A stretch of DNA of 64,000 bases from Methanolobus tindarius DSM 2278 (GTDB lineage Archaea > Halobacteriota > Methanosarcinia > Methanosarcinales > Methanosarcinaceae), in the NCBI RefSeq assembly GCF_000504205.1, contig NZ_AZAJ01000001.1, forward strand, positions 2,764,879 through 2,828,878. Direction: 5' to 3'. The notes below the pieces were generated by a model. The model had not been told where the DNA came from and ran no database searches. It was given only the letters and a program-made list of their open reading frames with translations. Position numbers and translations under genes: made by a program. This document shows, piece by piece, positions 48,557 through 56,597 of the stretch (positions are counted from its first letter, which is position 1; each line of letters starts with the position of its first letter).

Positions 48557-49297
48557 ATGGTACGCGAACACAGGAACAATGTATGGGTAGTACGCACAGG
48601 TTATTGCGGTGTGCAGGAAAAGTCCTGCATAGAGAGGGATTTTATTTCTTTTGACCTGAACCTGCATATCATGGATCTGTTCGGTGATGAATTAATGGAT
48701 ATCAAGCACCGGTCACCAAAATACAAGAAATATATGCATTTTGGAGACAAATACCGGGAATTTGACCAGAAATTCAGGAAAGAGTTTGAGGATGCTATTA
48801 AGAATGTTGACTACTCAACAGAAAGACCTGAAATGATCAAAAAAATGAAGCGTCTAAATACTAAGCTCCAGAAGTTTGATGATGAGGTCAAGCAGTTCGA
48901 TGCTACAATGCATGAGTTCGATGAATTTGAGCGTGTGGAGCAGATGAAGAAAGCTTTGCTTGCAAGGCTGAGCACTCCTCCAGTTGATTTGCTCGAGGTG
49001 TGGGCTAAGGATGTGCTGCATTTTGTTAATGATATAAGAATTTATGACCTGATTGCTATCCCTCTGATGTGCGAGAAGCAGGTAGCTATTGGCAGGGTAC
49101 GTGATAATTACAAGTATCGTGAGGGTAAGGGTGTACTGAGCCACAGCAGAAAGGTTGACTGGCACGATACCAGAGTTCCTTTTGAGAATATGTTCCACGG
49201 TTTTGAAGAATTATTGGAGCTTCCTTCTTCAATTACTCTTCTTGATGATCCTGAAAGGGAGTTTGTTCTTGGTATTGTGGTGGATGATACTTTTTGA
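48557..49297 (+). CDS. Unknown protein with PUA/EVE-like ends and a helical insert
   Basis: A 246-aa protein. The first ~15 residues after the start (NNVWVVRTGYCGVQEKSCIE) resemble the opening strand of the nucleic-acid-reading modules at the N-termini of some Mrr-like and related restriction proteins, which read 'W-x-R-A-G'. The segment 'IAIPLMCEKQVAIGRVRDNYKYREG' plus 'HSRKVDWHD' resembles the closing strands of the same module. Between them lie ~120 residues of charged coiled-coil-like helix ('KKMKRLNTKLQKFDDEVKQFD'). No nuclease motif is visible. The start is the second ATG because GGTGA (48547-48551) is spaced for it. Function unknown. Confidence 0.5.
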   Translation: MVREHRNNVWVVRTGYCGVQEKSCIERDFISFDLNLHIMDLFGDELMDIKHRSPKYKKYMHFGDKYREFDQKFRKEFEDAIKNVDYSTERPEMIKKMKRLNTKLQKFDDEVKQFDATMHEFDEFERVEQMKKALLARLSTPPVDLLEVWAKDVLHFVNDIRIYDLIAIPLMCEKQVAIGRVRDNYKYREGKGVLSHSRKVDWHDTRVPFENMFHGFEELLELPSSITLLDDPEREFVLGIVVDDTF

Positions 49298-49459
49298 TTA
49301 TACCTTGTATTTCCTTTTTATATACTTTTTAGCTGCTCCTTTGTTTTGCTGGCAAAAGATTCTTAAAGGCCTATGAGTATAGCGTGCAGGTAATTCAATT
49401 CATGGATTTTATCTATAAATCTGACTATTAATCAAATAATTTATATTGAGTTGATCAAT

Positions 49460-50212
49460 TTGGCAATTGAGAAAGGCGATTTCATAAAGATAAACTACAC
49501 TGGTAAGTTCAATGAAGGACAGATCTTTGACACTACCGATGAACAGCTTGCAAAAGACAATGGTATCTACAACCCACGCGGTGTTTACGGCGGCGATGTT
49601 GTAATCGTTGGCTCCGGCCACACAATCAAAGGTCTTGATGAGGACTTTATTGGTAAGGAAGTAGGATACTCCGGTTCAATCACTATTGCTCCAGAGATGG
49701 CATTCGGTCCACACAACCCTGCTCTTGTTGAGACTGTTTCAGTTACAAAGATTAAGGAACAGCTTGGTGACCAGAGACCATACCCAGGAATGCCTATCGA
49801 GCTCAACGGCAAACGTGGTGTGATCTCACAGGTTATCGGCCGCAGAGTACGTGTAGACATGAACCATGCTCTTGCAGGTAAGGAAGTTGAGTACGAGTAC
49901 ACAATCGAAGAGAAGATCGAGGACAAGGTTGCTAAGGCACAGGGTCTGCTTTCACTCTACACCGGCATGCCGGAGATTGAGGTTGAGGTTACAGATGACC
50001 TTATCAGAATCTACACTCCAATCGAGCTTGGTTTCAACCAGAGATGGATTGTATCCAAGATGACCATCGCAAGTGAGCTCATTGACAAGCTTGGCATTGA
50101 AAGCCTTGAATTTGTCGAGAGACACCCATACGTCCCTGAGGCAGTTGAGGAAGCTCCTGAGGCAACCGAAGCTCCTGCAGAGGACGAAGAAGCTGAAATC
50201 GAAGAGGAATAA
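49460..50212 (+). CDS. FKBP-type peptidyl-prolyl isomerase
   Basis: A ~250-aa archaeal FKBP of the SlyD-like long class. The FKBP strands 'FIKINYTGKFNEGQIFDTT' and 'HTIKGLDEDFIGKEVGYSGSI', with an inserted chaperone flap ('AFGPHNPALVETVSVTKIKEQ', 'VRVDMNHALAGKEVEYEY'), are clear. A second ~90-residue domain follows, and the tail is highly acidic (EAPEATEAPAEDEEAEIEEE). It would speed proline isomerisation and help fold proteins in the cytoplasm. Start is TTG 49460 or an in-frame TTG 9 nt before; a TATA-like TCTATAAA at ~49410 supports either. Confidence 0.88.
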   Translation: MAIEKGDFIKINYTGKFNEGQIFDTTDEQLAKDNGIYNPRGVYGGDVVIVGSGHTIKGLDEDFIGKEVGYSGSITIAPEMAFGPHNPALVETVSVTKIKEQLGDQRPYPGMPIELNGKRGVISQVIGRRVRVDMNHALAGKEVEYEYTIEEKIEDKVAKAQGLLSLYTGMPEIEVEVTDDLIRIYTPIELGFNQRWIVSKMTIASELIDKLGIESLEFVERHPYVPEAVEEAPEATEAPAEDEEAEIEEE

Positions 50213-50344
50213 TCTTCCTCTTAACTTCTTACTTTATATAACAATTAAAAAATCTCTTAAATATATCATTGACAATTACTGTCAATATCGATTTTGTATC
50301 AAAACGCTTATATGTCTGGTCGCTATTAAGATACCATCCGACAT

Positions 50345-50430
50345 GCTGAGGTAGCCAAGTGGACTACGGCGCCGGTCTTGAAAACCGGTAGTGCTAACGC
50401 GCTGCGAGAGTTCGAATCTCTCCCTCAGCG
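50345..50430 (+). tRNA. tRNA-Ser(UGA)
   Basis: An 86-nt tRNA with a long variable arm. The acceptor stem GCTGAGG pairs with CCTCAGC, followed by discriminator G (50430). The anticodon arm CCGGT-CTTGAAA-ACCGG gives anticodon TGA (serine). The variable arm is 'TAGTGCTAACGCGCTGCGAG' and the T-loop is GTTCGAATC. No intron and no encoded CCA. A TTATATG promoter box at ~50308-50314 lies 30 nt upstream. Confidence 0.97.
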
Positions 50431-50549
50431 TCGACATACTTTTTTTATTCGTTGTAAAACAATCAGCTTTATGAAATAGTTGAATCTTTGGATCAATTGT
50501 GATATTTTCTATTTCCAGACTTTAGTACAAATATTTATATTACTATTAT

Positions 50550-50574
50550 GTATTTGTTATAAGTCATAACATAC
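50550..50574 (+). promoter_or_regulatory. Inverted repeat at the start site of the 50592 gene
   Basis: GTAT-TT-GTTAT then AAGTC then ATAAC-ATAC: a 9-bp inverted repeat with a TT bulge in the left arm. A TTTATATTAC-like TATA box at ~50532-50541 predicts transcription beginning near 50560, inside the repeat. This is a likely repressor site for the downstream membrane protein. Confidence 0.45.
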
Positions 50575-50591
50575 TTTTGTGGAATTGATAT

Positions 50592-51191
50592 ATGAGCATA
50601 ATCGGTTTGTTGACAGGGCCCAGTATTTTTGACCATTCTTTTGATTCCTCAGTGCTGAGCTTTGAGGTTATAACTAAAATTCAGGGTGAAGACCTTGTAA
50701 ATCGTATATGGGATTATTATCGGTGTGCAGGTCATAAAAAGATACGTTTTGAAGTACTAACTTCAAAGAAAGAAAGTCGATATATTTTCCACAAACCTGA
50801 TTTTGAAGTAGATGATATTTATATAGTTCAAAAAGTCACTGTCTTTTCAAATAAGATTACAAAAAAACAAAAGTTTGATGCGTTAGAATTTGTATTTGAA
50901 GGTTTGGACTCGGAAAAATTACAAATAAAAGCTAATTTTATGGTTCTAACACCGTTATGGTTCTATTTGTGGATTGCAATATCTTTTCTCGTAATGATGT
51001 ATTCCATTGATTTGTTCTATGGTTATTCACGTCTTATATTATTTTTGGGATCTATTTTTGTTTATCTATTGTTAGTATATCCTGCCCATTTGATAACCAG
51101 TCTGATAGTTTCTAATAAAAAAAAGATAATATTGACTCATCCAGAAACAATAAGATATAAAAATGACTTTCAAAAACTGATTCAACAATAA
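50592..51191 (+). CDS. Membrane protein of unknown function
   Basis: A 199-aa protein. The first ~115 residues are soluble and strand-rich, with two membrane helices at ~122-140 and 147-170, and the last ~30 residues are basic and soluble. So it may present a cytoplasmic domain on a hairpin anchor. AT-rich, with a perfect-stem terminator following. I do not recognise it. Confidence 0.65.
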   Translation: MSIIGLLTGPSIFDHSFDSSVLSFEVITKIQGEDLVNRIWDYYRCAGHKKIRFEVLTSKKESRYIFHKPDFEVDDIYIVQKVTVFSNKITKKQKFDALEFVFEGLDSEKLQIKANFMVLTPLWFYLWIAISFLVMMYSIDLFYGYSRLILFLGSIFVYLLLVYPAHLITSLIVSNKKKIILTHPETIRYKNDFQKLIQQ

Positions 51192-51225
51192 AATTAAGAT
51201 GTGTTACTTTCCTATGAATTCTGAT

Positions 51226-51260
51226 ATTGTGATTACTGAATCACAATGAATTATTTATTT
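51226..51260 (+). terminator. Hairpin terminator
   Basis: ATTGTGATT and AATCACAAT form a perfect 9-bp stem around ACTG at 51226-51247, followed by GAATTATTTATTTTAT. It lies 34 nt after the membrane protein stop. Confidence 0.6.
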
Positions 51261-51422
51261 TATAGTATTTCTTGTTCTGTTTTTCCTCACTCTTCAAAAC
51301 AATAATATCATCATAATGATACTCACTATATATTAAAATATAGATATATTAATATAGTAGAAAATAATACTATGAACTGTGGCAAGAACTGCCAGACGGC
51401 AAATGTCACAAAAAGACCATGC

Positions 51423-51482
51423 GGTGGTACGTTATGGGAATCATCCATATTTGGTGGTACGATATGGAAATTATCTGGAATC
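51423..51482 (+). repeat. Two 30-bp direct repeats
   Basis: GGTGGTACGTTATGGGAATC (51423 on) and GGTGGTACGATATGGAAATT (51453 on) are tandem units of 30 bp with few changes in their first 22 bases. The GTACGATATGG core recurs, inverted, at ~51761-51771. Confidence 0.65.
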
Positions 51483-51517
51483 TCTCCGGTAGAAAAACGT
51501 AAGGAATTGGATTGCAT

Positions 51518-51566
51518 GGAAATGCTGAAAGATGTCTTCCCTCTCCGTCTTGACATCAGCATTTCC
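51518..51566 (+). repeat. Large interrupted hairpin
   Basis: GGAAATGCT (51518-51526) pairs with AGCATTTCC (51558-51566). Inside it, after a GAAA bulge, GATGTC (51531-51536) pairs with GACATC (51552-51557) around a 15-nt pyrimidine-rich loop. Fifteen perfect pairs make this unlikely by chance. Confidence 0.6.
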
Positions 51567-51730
51567 TTCCTCCTCCGGAAAGAGTATGAGTGTTAAGGGA
51601 GTGGGGGTAAAGCTCTCTTTAACATTCATTCAGGAGTAGGGTGATGGGGGTTATTGTCATTTTTCTTTTCTATTTTAACCAATATTGAAAACTGTAGAAA
51701 CTATAGAATGACAGCATTTACTAAGGAAGG

Positions 51731-51765
51731 TATGGAACGTCAACGTCCCGAATTGACGTCCCATA
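51731..51765. repeat. 13-position inverted repeat in the empty region
   Basis: TATGG-A-ACGTCAA (51731-51743) pairs with TTGACGT-C-CCATA (51753-51765) around CGTCCCGAA, with one A/C mismatch. It could be a hairpin in RNA or a binding site. Confidence 0.5.
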
Positions 51766-51855
51766 TCGTACACTAAATTCCAAGTCTTTTAACCCCAAAC
51801 TTCAGCTCATCTTCGATAACATCTTACTTATTTGTAAGCTAATGGAACTATATAG

Positions 51856-52215
51856 TTAAAATTAGTCCTTGTAATCCAGGTAGAAACATCTACTCAGTTA
51901 AGTTCTGACAGGAACAGTTGGTTGTATGGATATCACACAGCAATTCCTGTTGAATGTGTCCGTATTGATAGAGATTCCAATTACACTGGTACTTCTCTCA
52001 AGTATGTTGACTACAGGGCAAACAGGATTGCAAATTCAAAAATACAATTTCAGATTATGGTAAAAATAATGACATGTAGGATAGTCATTTTTTGGGGTTA
52101 TTATGTACAAGATCCTACAGGCCGCAAAGACAACCGGAATTTTAATCCCGTAGTGGTACATGATAGCGTTTTTCTACTAATAGTTTCACACTATATTTAC
52201 TATAGCATTATGTAA
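51856..52215 (+). pseudogene. Probable decayed gene fragment
   Basis: An open stretch after a TAG at 51853 has no ATG or GTG start and no ribosome site. In its middle it gives a protein-like sequence (SSDRNSWLYGYHTAIPVECV, then RIDRDSNYTGTSLKYVDYRA) with Asn-glycosylation-type sequons, as in secreted surface proteins, and then becomes less protein-like. I read it as an internal fragment of a lost gene, perhaps for a surface protein. 52216-52521 holds only AT-rich DNA with the palindrome ATTGTACAAT at ~52349-52358. Confidence 0.35.
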
Positions 52216-52521
52216 TGTACAGTTCCATCGTTATTCTATATAGTCATCTCAAAAATCATCTCTTCCTGTGCTATTGTTCTACTAACTATCTTTTGTCTTA
52301 CCATTCATTATACTGCCATTGCTGAACAGCTAATAATAAATGTTATATATTGTACAATCAATAATAATTGCAAGTGAATCTGAAGCATTATGTATCAGAA
52401 TTCATTTGGGTGTTGGTAGGCATAATAAGATCCTGTTTTTTCAAGGCAATTAACTGTATAGCAATTTTAGGTTTAATGTTATCTTTGTTGATCAAAAAAT
52501 GAGACAATTATCGGTGCAAAC

Positions 52522-54303
52522 ATGTATTTTAACATTTATTCAATTCCATTGTATGTATCATGTTTAATTGTCTGTGTGCTTCTTTACTACATAATCAAAG
52601 ATTACAAGTCAACTCCGGGTTCAAAGTACATTGGAATGCTCCTGAGCTCAATTGCCTTTTACTCATTCTTTTATGCATTTGAAATATCTTCGGACACTCT
52701 GCCAACTCTGCTATTCTTCTATAAACTGGAATACTTAGGGGTAGCTTTCATACCACTGTTTTTCCTATTATTCATTATAGATTATAGTGGCAGAAAAAAC
52801 TGGTTTCCAAAAAAATTGTTAGTATTTTTCGTATCAATATCAACTACAACTCTCCTGCTCGTCCTGACAACAGAATACCATACCCTGTATCACAAAGTCG
52901 ATTATATACAATATGGCGGTCTGTTCCCTGTTCTTGGATATCAACCCGGAATATGGTACTGGGTACATTTTACCTATGCCAATTTTTGTATCATTCTGGG
53001 TTTAAGTATGCTTTTCAGTGTTCTTCAGGGCACTCTTCCTGTTTTTCGTAAGCAGATAATGATAGTTATAGTCGGTTCATTAATGCCGTTTGCAACTTTA
53101 CTTATTCATCTGAGTGGTATGTCGCCATGGGGTATAGATCCAGCTCCATTCTCCCTGACATTAAGCGCCATTATAATTTTCATAGGATTTACACGTTATA
53201 AATTATTTAACCTGACACCTCTTGCACGAGGTCTTCTTTTTGAACATCTGCCTGATAGTGTTGTGGTTTTTGATAAAGAGCAGAGGATCGTAGACTATAA
53301 CAATTCTGCAATGCAAAAAAGTAATATTGGACTAAAAGATGTAGGGATGCGTGTTTCAGAGTTATCTGAGCCCTGGTGCGGGATTCTGAATAGAAAACCG
53401 GATTCAAGTACCACAAGTATTATTGAAATCAATGAGACTATAAACGAGAAACTTTTCTGGTTAAATATCACTTTTCTTCCCATCCATGACAAAAGAGGAA
53501 ATACAATGGGTCAGATGGTTATTATAAGTGACATAACACAACGTAAAATTGCAGAAGAGGAACTTCGGGCAGCAACTGAAAAAGCCAATTATCTGGCTGA
53601 AAAGGCAGAATCGGCAAGTACCGCAAAAAGTGCATTTCTGGCAAACATGAGTCATGAATTGCGTACACCTCTAAATTCAATAATTGGTTTTTCAGATATT
53701 CTTCTTGAGAACACATTTGGTCCTTTAAACCCTAAACAGACAAGGTATGTTGGTAATGTTTCCCGTAGTGGAAAACATCTGCTCTCTGTTATAAATGATA
53801 TTCTTGATATTTCTAAGATAGAAGCCGGAAAAATGGAATTAACTATTGAAGCTATCTCAATAATGGATGCGATTGATGAAGTGGTAGGTTCCTGTTATTC
53901 TCTTGCTTCAAAAAAGAACATTGATCTCGTAAAGAATGTGGAGTCAAAATTGCAGAACATCAAAGTCGATAAGGTTAAACTGGAACAGATACTGTTCAAC
54001 CTTGTCAGCAATGCTATAAAATTCTCAGATGAAGGTGGTGTCGTGAATCTTAATGTAAAGTCTGGAACATCAAAAGTTACTTTTGAGGTAACTGACAAAG
54101 GTCCGGGTATTTCCAATGAAGATCAGAATAAACTCTTCACAGTCTTTGGCCAACTGGATAATGCTCACAACAGGAAATACGAAGGAACAGGCCTTGGCCT
54201 TGCTATTGTGAAGAGGCTTGTGGAAATGCACAATGGAACCGTCTGGGTTGAAAGTGAACCTGGAAAAGGTTCTACTTTTGGTTTTGACCTCCCTGTTGAA
54301 TAG
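52522..54303 (+). CDS. 7TM-PAS sensor histidine kinase
   Basis: A 593-aa membrane kinase. Residues ~1-225 contain seven hydrophobic helices of the histidine-kinase N-terminal 7TM type ('FFYKLEYLGVAFIPLFFLLF' is the typical third helix). A PAS domain (~232-345), a short helical linker, HisKA at ~370-435 (His in [16 protein letters not shown]), and HATPase at ~480-590 (NLVSNAIKF, DKGPGI, GTGLGLAI) follow. No response regulator gene is adjacent. A long AT-rich leader precedes it. Confidence 0.9.
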   Translation: MYFNIYSIPLYVSCLIVCVLLYYIIKDYKSTPGSKYIGMLLSSIAFYSFFYAFEISSDTLPTLLFFYKLEYLGVAFIPLFFLLFIIDYSGRKNWFPKKLLVFFVSISTTTLLLVLTTEYHTLYHKVDYIQYGGLFPVLGYQPGIWYWVHFTYANFCIILGLSMLFSVLQGTLPVFRKQIMIVIVGSLMPFATLLIHLSGMSPWGIDPAPFSLTLSAIIIFIGFTRYKLFNLTPLARGLLFEHLPDSVVVFDKEQRIVDYNNSAMQKSNIGLKDVGMRVSELSEPWCGILNRKPDSSTTSIIEINETINEKLFWLNITFLPIHDKRGNTMGQMVIISDITQRKIAEEELRAATEKANYLAEKAESASTAKSAFLANMSHELRTPLNSIIGFSDILLENTFGPLNPKQTRYVGNVSRSGKHLLSVINDILDISKIEAGKMELTIEAISIMDAIDEVVGSCYSLASKKNIDLVKNVESKLQNIKVDKVKLEQILFNLVSNAIKFSDEGGVVNLNVKSGTSKVTFEVTDKGPGISNEDQNKLFTVFGQLDNAHNRKYEGTGLGLAIVKRLVEMHNGTVWVESEPGKGSTFGFDLPVE

Positions 54304-54347
54304 AATGTAACCAGATTCCGAACTGGAAATCTGTCAAGTATAATATC

Positions 54348-54394
54348 AATGATAATAGTAATAATAGTGATAATACTAATAATAATAATTATAA
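54348..54394. repeat. AT-rich imperfect trinucleotide tract
   Basis: A run of AAT/GAT/AGT/ACT units (AATGATAATAGTAATAATAG and similar) occupies ~47 nt after the kinase gene. It is less regular than the ATT tract at 954. Further on, 54510-54540 has a 17-bp tandem pair, CTTGATACCTAAAGATT and CTTGATGCCTAAAAGAT. Confidence 0.6.
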
Positions 54395-54561
54395 TCTGGT
54401 TAATAATGATAAAATTCAGTAATTGAATATATTATTTAAATACAGTATGAATCATATACCTGCTATTAACTTAAAAATGAAGACCTAAGGCCTTAACTTT
54501 GTTGACGCTTGATACCTAAAGATTCTTGATGCCTAAAAGATGAATGAATCGCTATTTCAGC

Positions 54562-54708
54562 TCAGGCGAAAATAGCAATAGATTCAAACCTTACGGTTCC
54601 TTTTTGTGTCCAGTAACCACAGTTTTCACAATACTGGATATTTTCATTTTCATTCAGTTTTGAATTACATTCAGGGCATGTTTCTAGCTTGTTCGGTTTT
54701 CCCATCAT
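54562..54708 (-). CDS. 48-aa zinc-ribbon microprotein
   Basis: A short gene with a strong ribosome site (GGGGAAT, 7 nt before ATGATG). The product begins MMGKPNKLETCPECNSKLNE and has CPEC, 13 residues, then CENC, a typical zinc ribbon with a glycine-tyrosine-tryptophan turn after the second knuckle (CGYWTQKGTVRF). Zinc-ribbon microproteins bind nucleic acid or proteins, or support other enzymes; the role here is unknown. A 6-bp hairpin lies in the leader, and the stop codon is inside a hairpin (GCTATTT/GAAATAGC) that may serve as a terminator. Confidence 0.7.
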   Translation of the reverse strand: MMGKPNKLETCPECNSKLNENENIQYCENCGYWTQKGTVRFESIAIFA

Positions 54709-54733
54709 TTTTTATTCCCCTTTTTTAGCGAGT

Positions 54734-54749
54734 AGGCTTTACTAAGCCT
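54734..54749 (-). promoter_or_regulatory. Hairpin upstream of the zinc-ribbon gene
   Basis: AGGCTT-TACT-AAGCCT forms a perfect 6-bp stem with a 4-nt loop, 26 nt before the start codon. Depending on where transcription begins it is an operator or a leader hairpin. AT-rich DNA with TATATAG-like sequence lies upstream at ~54810. Confidence 0.4.
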
Positions 54750-55122
54750 TCATTCTATTTATAGGCAGTATCTAGGATATTATGTATTATACAATTAGAT
54801 TATAAAGACTATATAGATTACATATCCTTTCTTTAAATACTCAATAATTGTTAAATCTCACAGGTGCACAGAAAAAAAGTGATGAAGAAGCTTTTTTCTT
54901 AGAAATCAAAATGGAAATGTATATATAGATCCATTTTGTAAAATTACTCATAAGCACTAATATACAATAATAGGGATTCATAATGATGAATAATGTAAGA
55001 TTCATCTTTTGAATATTGTTTGTTGGTGCCTGGTATAGCAAAGGAACAGCTTTGAGTTCAGGTATGGTGCGGTTCCTGGAAAAAACAATGGTACTAAAGA
55101 AAGAATAAGCGGAGGGGCACTC

Positions 55123-55203
55123 ATGCGTTTGCTGATAGCACTATTCATTTATACACTACTTAATATTAAATCCCTTTTTGGTAACAAAAAGACACACGCA
55201 TAA
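55123..55203 (+). CDS. Candidate 26-aa membrane microprotein
   Basis: GGAGG (55111-55115) precedes an ATG with 7 nt spacing; the frame encodes MRLLIALFIYTLLNIKSLFG then NKKTHA, a single hydrophobic helix with basic ends. The ribosome site is better than that of many genes in the window, but a frame this short can occur by chance. A 14-codon frame (MVRFLEKTMVLKKE) ends just upstream of the ribosome site and might be part of a leader. The region around it (54304-55419) otherwise holds only AT-rich DNA and the zinc-ribbon gene. Confidence 0.35.
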   Translation: MRLLIALFIYTLLNIKSLFGNKKTHA

Positions 55204-55419
55204 ACGTATATACAGCAGGGTGCATTTGTTGATATCATTGATGTTATTCCTGATTTAATATTTTAAAGGCATTACTGCTTGTATATTTATATTTTATAAT
55301 TATAGTTGAACTATTTCTGTGCATTTAGGTAAATTTCATTATACTTTATTTTTATACTTCTTTTTGTAGTTGTTAAAACGAAAGTTTATAACATTCTTGT
55401 TTTTTTATTAATTTTGCTA

Positions 55420-56319
55420 TTATTTGGGCTCTGTAGAAATCCTTATTTTGACAATAAGTATAACCATGACATATCTGTCAAGGTTATGCACTAATAGTTT
55501 GAATTTTACTTCTTTCAGTTGATTCCAATACTTTTTTGCCCTAATTTCCTCACCATATTTCCTTTTCAGGACAGAGAACATTGTTTCAACCAGATTTCTG
55601 TTATGATACAAATCTTTATCAAATTCCCATACCATTTTTCTGCGGTACACTCCTTTTATTCTCTTCCTCTTTCTTTGTCTCAAAGGAATCATGGCTATGG
55701 ATTCAAGTTGTTCTCTTGTTAATGAATGTATTTCTTCAGAATCGTACCCTTTGTCCATGACATAGTACTTGGATTTACGATTCTTATGGCATTGCTTCAG
55801 CAATGCCATTGCATGCTTTGCATCATGAACAGGCTTGCCTGATATCTTGAAACCAGTAATAATGAACTTTCCAGTATCAACTGAGATACTTGTTTTCAGG
55901 AAAGATCTTCGTTTCTTTCCTGTTCTCCAGGAATAATAGTAGCTACAATGGCCACTTGTAAATCCACTTGAATCAACAGCAGTAATCTCTATTTGTTCAC
56001 CATGTGAATAAAACAGTTTCAATGTTTGATGCAATAATCCATTGAAATAAATAGATTTTAATCTCTGAATGAATTTGTGGAGTGTAGTGAAATGTGGAAC
56101 TTGTTTAAGTCCAATTCTTTCTTTGACTTTATCCATTAATTCTACAATTTCAACGATATCTCGATAATCCTCATCAAGATACTCTTTCAACAAAACTAGT
56201 GTCAATAGCTGGTGTTGAGTATACTTTCTTTTAGAATATTTACAACTATAAATTTGCAGGTGTGAGTTTCCTGATACAGCTAACGCTGTATCAACAAACT
56301 TTAAGTACTTATTAGACAA
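55420..56319 (-). CDS. IS5/ISH1-type transposase
   Basis: A 299-aa DDE transposase. Asp in AVDSSGF (~116), Asp in VMDKGYD (~190) and Glu in [15 protein letters not shown] (~253) form the triad; the Tnp_DDE_1-type '[18 protein letters not shown]' segment lies between. The frame is intact. The last two codons (Lys and the TAA stop at 55420-55422) lie outside the element, in the duplicated target sequence, so the element does not supply its own stop codon in this frame. No accessory genes. Confidence 0.92.
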   Translation of the reverse strand: MSNKYLKFVDTALAVSGNSHLQIYSCKYSKRKYTQHQLLTLVLLKEYLDEDYRDIVEIVELMDKVKERIGLKQVPHFTTLHKFIQRLKSIYFNGLLHQTLKLFYSHGEQIEITAVDSSGFTSGHCSYYYSWRTGKKRRSFLKTSISVDTGKFIITGFKISGKPVHDAKHAMALLKQCHKNRKSKYYVMDKGYDSEEIHSLTREQLESIAMIPLRQRKRKRIKGVYRRKMVWEFDKDLYHNRNLVETMFSVLKRKYGEEIRAKKYWNQLKEVKFKLLVHNLDRYVMVILIVKIRISTEPK

Positions 56320-56427
56320 AACACAATCATCCCCTTTGTGTTTTCTGTGGTAAGTAATACTCAGGGGATTTATTATTTTTAAATTAGTATGCTAAAATAA
56401 AATCCGAAGTAGGTTTTCTACAGAGCC
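55427..56427 (-). mobile_element. Intact IS5-family (ISH1-like) insertion sequence
   Basis: The element is 1001 bp. Its ends are GGCTCTGTAGAAATCC (left) and GGCTCTGTAGAAAACC (revcomp of right), 16-bp inverted repeats with one mismatch. It is flanked by ATTATTTG on both sides (55419-55426 and 56428-56435), an 8-bp target duplication, which fits the ISH1 group of the IS5 family. Intact ends, intact transposase and a perfect duplication indicate a recent insertion. Confidence 0.9.
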
Positions 56428-56536
56428 ATTATTTGTATAATTTTTTTATTTATGCACTGAATGTTCGCAATGTTCATATTAGGGAATAGAATTTGAAATT
56501 ATGGACATGTTTCTTTTATATATCGACATAATTACA

Positions 56537-56548
56537 CTGTATATACAG
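56537..56548. promoter_or_regulatory. CTGTATATACAG operator candidate
   Basis: A perfect 12-bp palindrome 50 nt before the coiled-coil gene. A TTTTATATATCG TATA box at ~56515-56524 places transcription near 56543, inside the palindrome. It looks like a repressor operator. Confidence 0.5.
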
Positions 56549-56597
56549 CACAAGTACCATTTCTTAGATTAATACATTCATAAAAAAGGACTATAAC

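Larger units (their letters stand above)
51372..51596 (+). other. Structured stretch with a doubtful 74-codon frame
   Basis: A TATA-like ACTATATATT near 51326-51335 precedes a stretch that can be read as a 74-aa Cys-containing protein (MNCGKNCQTANVTKRPCGG, and so on), but the same bases form several hairpins (TGGCA-AGAAC-TGCCA at ~51380; a 15-bp interrupted stem at 51518-51566), and there is no ribosome site before the ATG. The two 30-bp repeats give a repeated peptide, GGTLWESSIF / GGTIWKLSGI. Either a small protein or a noncoding RNA is possible; I lean to RNA. Confidence 0.35.

Noticed and set aside
51403-51482. Reading the 30-bp tandem repeats as a CRISPR remnant
   Set aside because: The two units are directly adjacent with no spacer, and the second diverges after ~22 bases.
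54871-54880. GTGATGA resembling a box C of a guide RNA
   Set aside because: No matching box D (CUGA) at a suitable distance and no closing stem.
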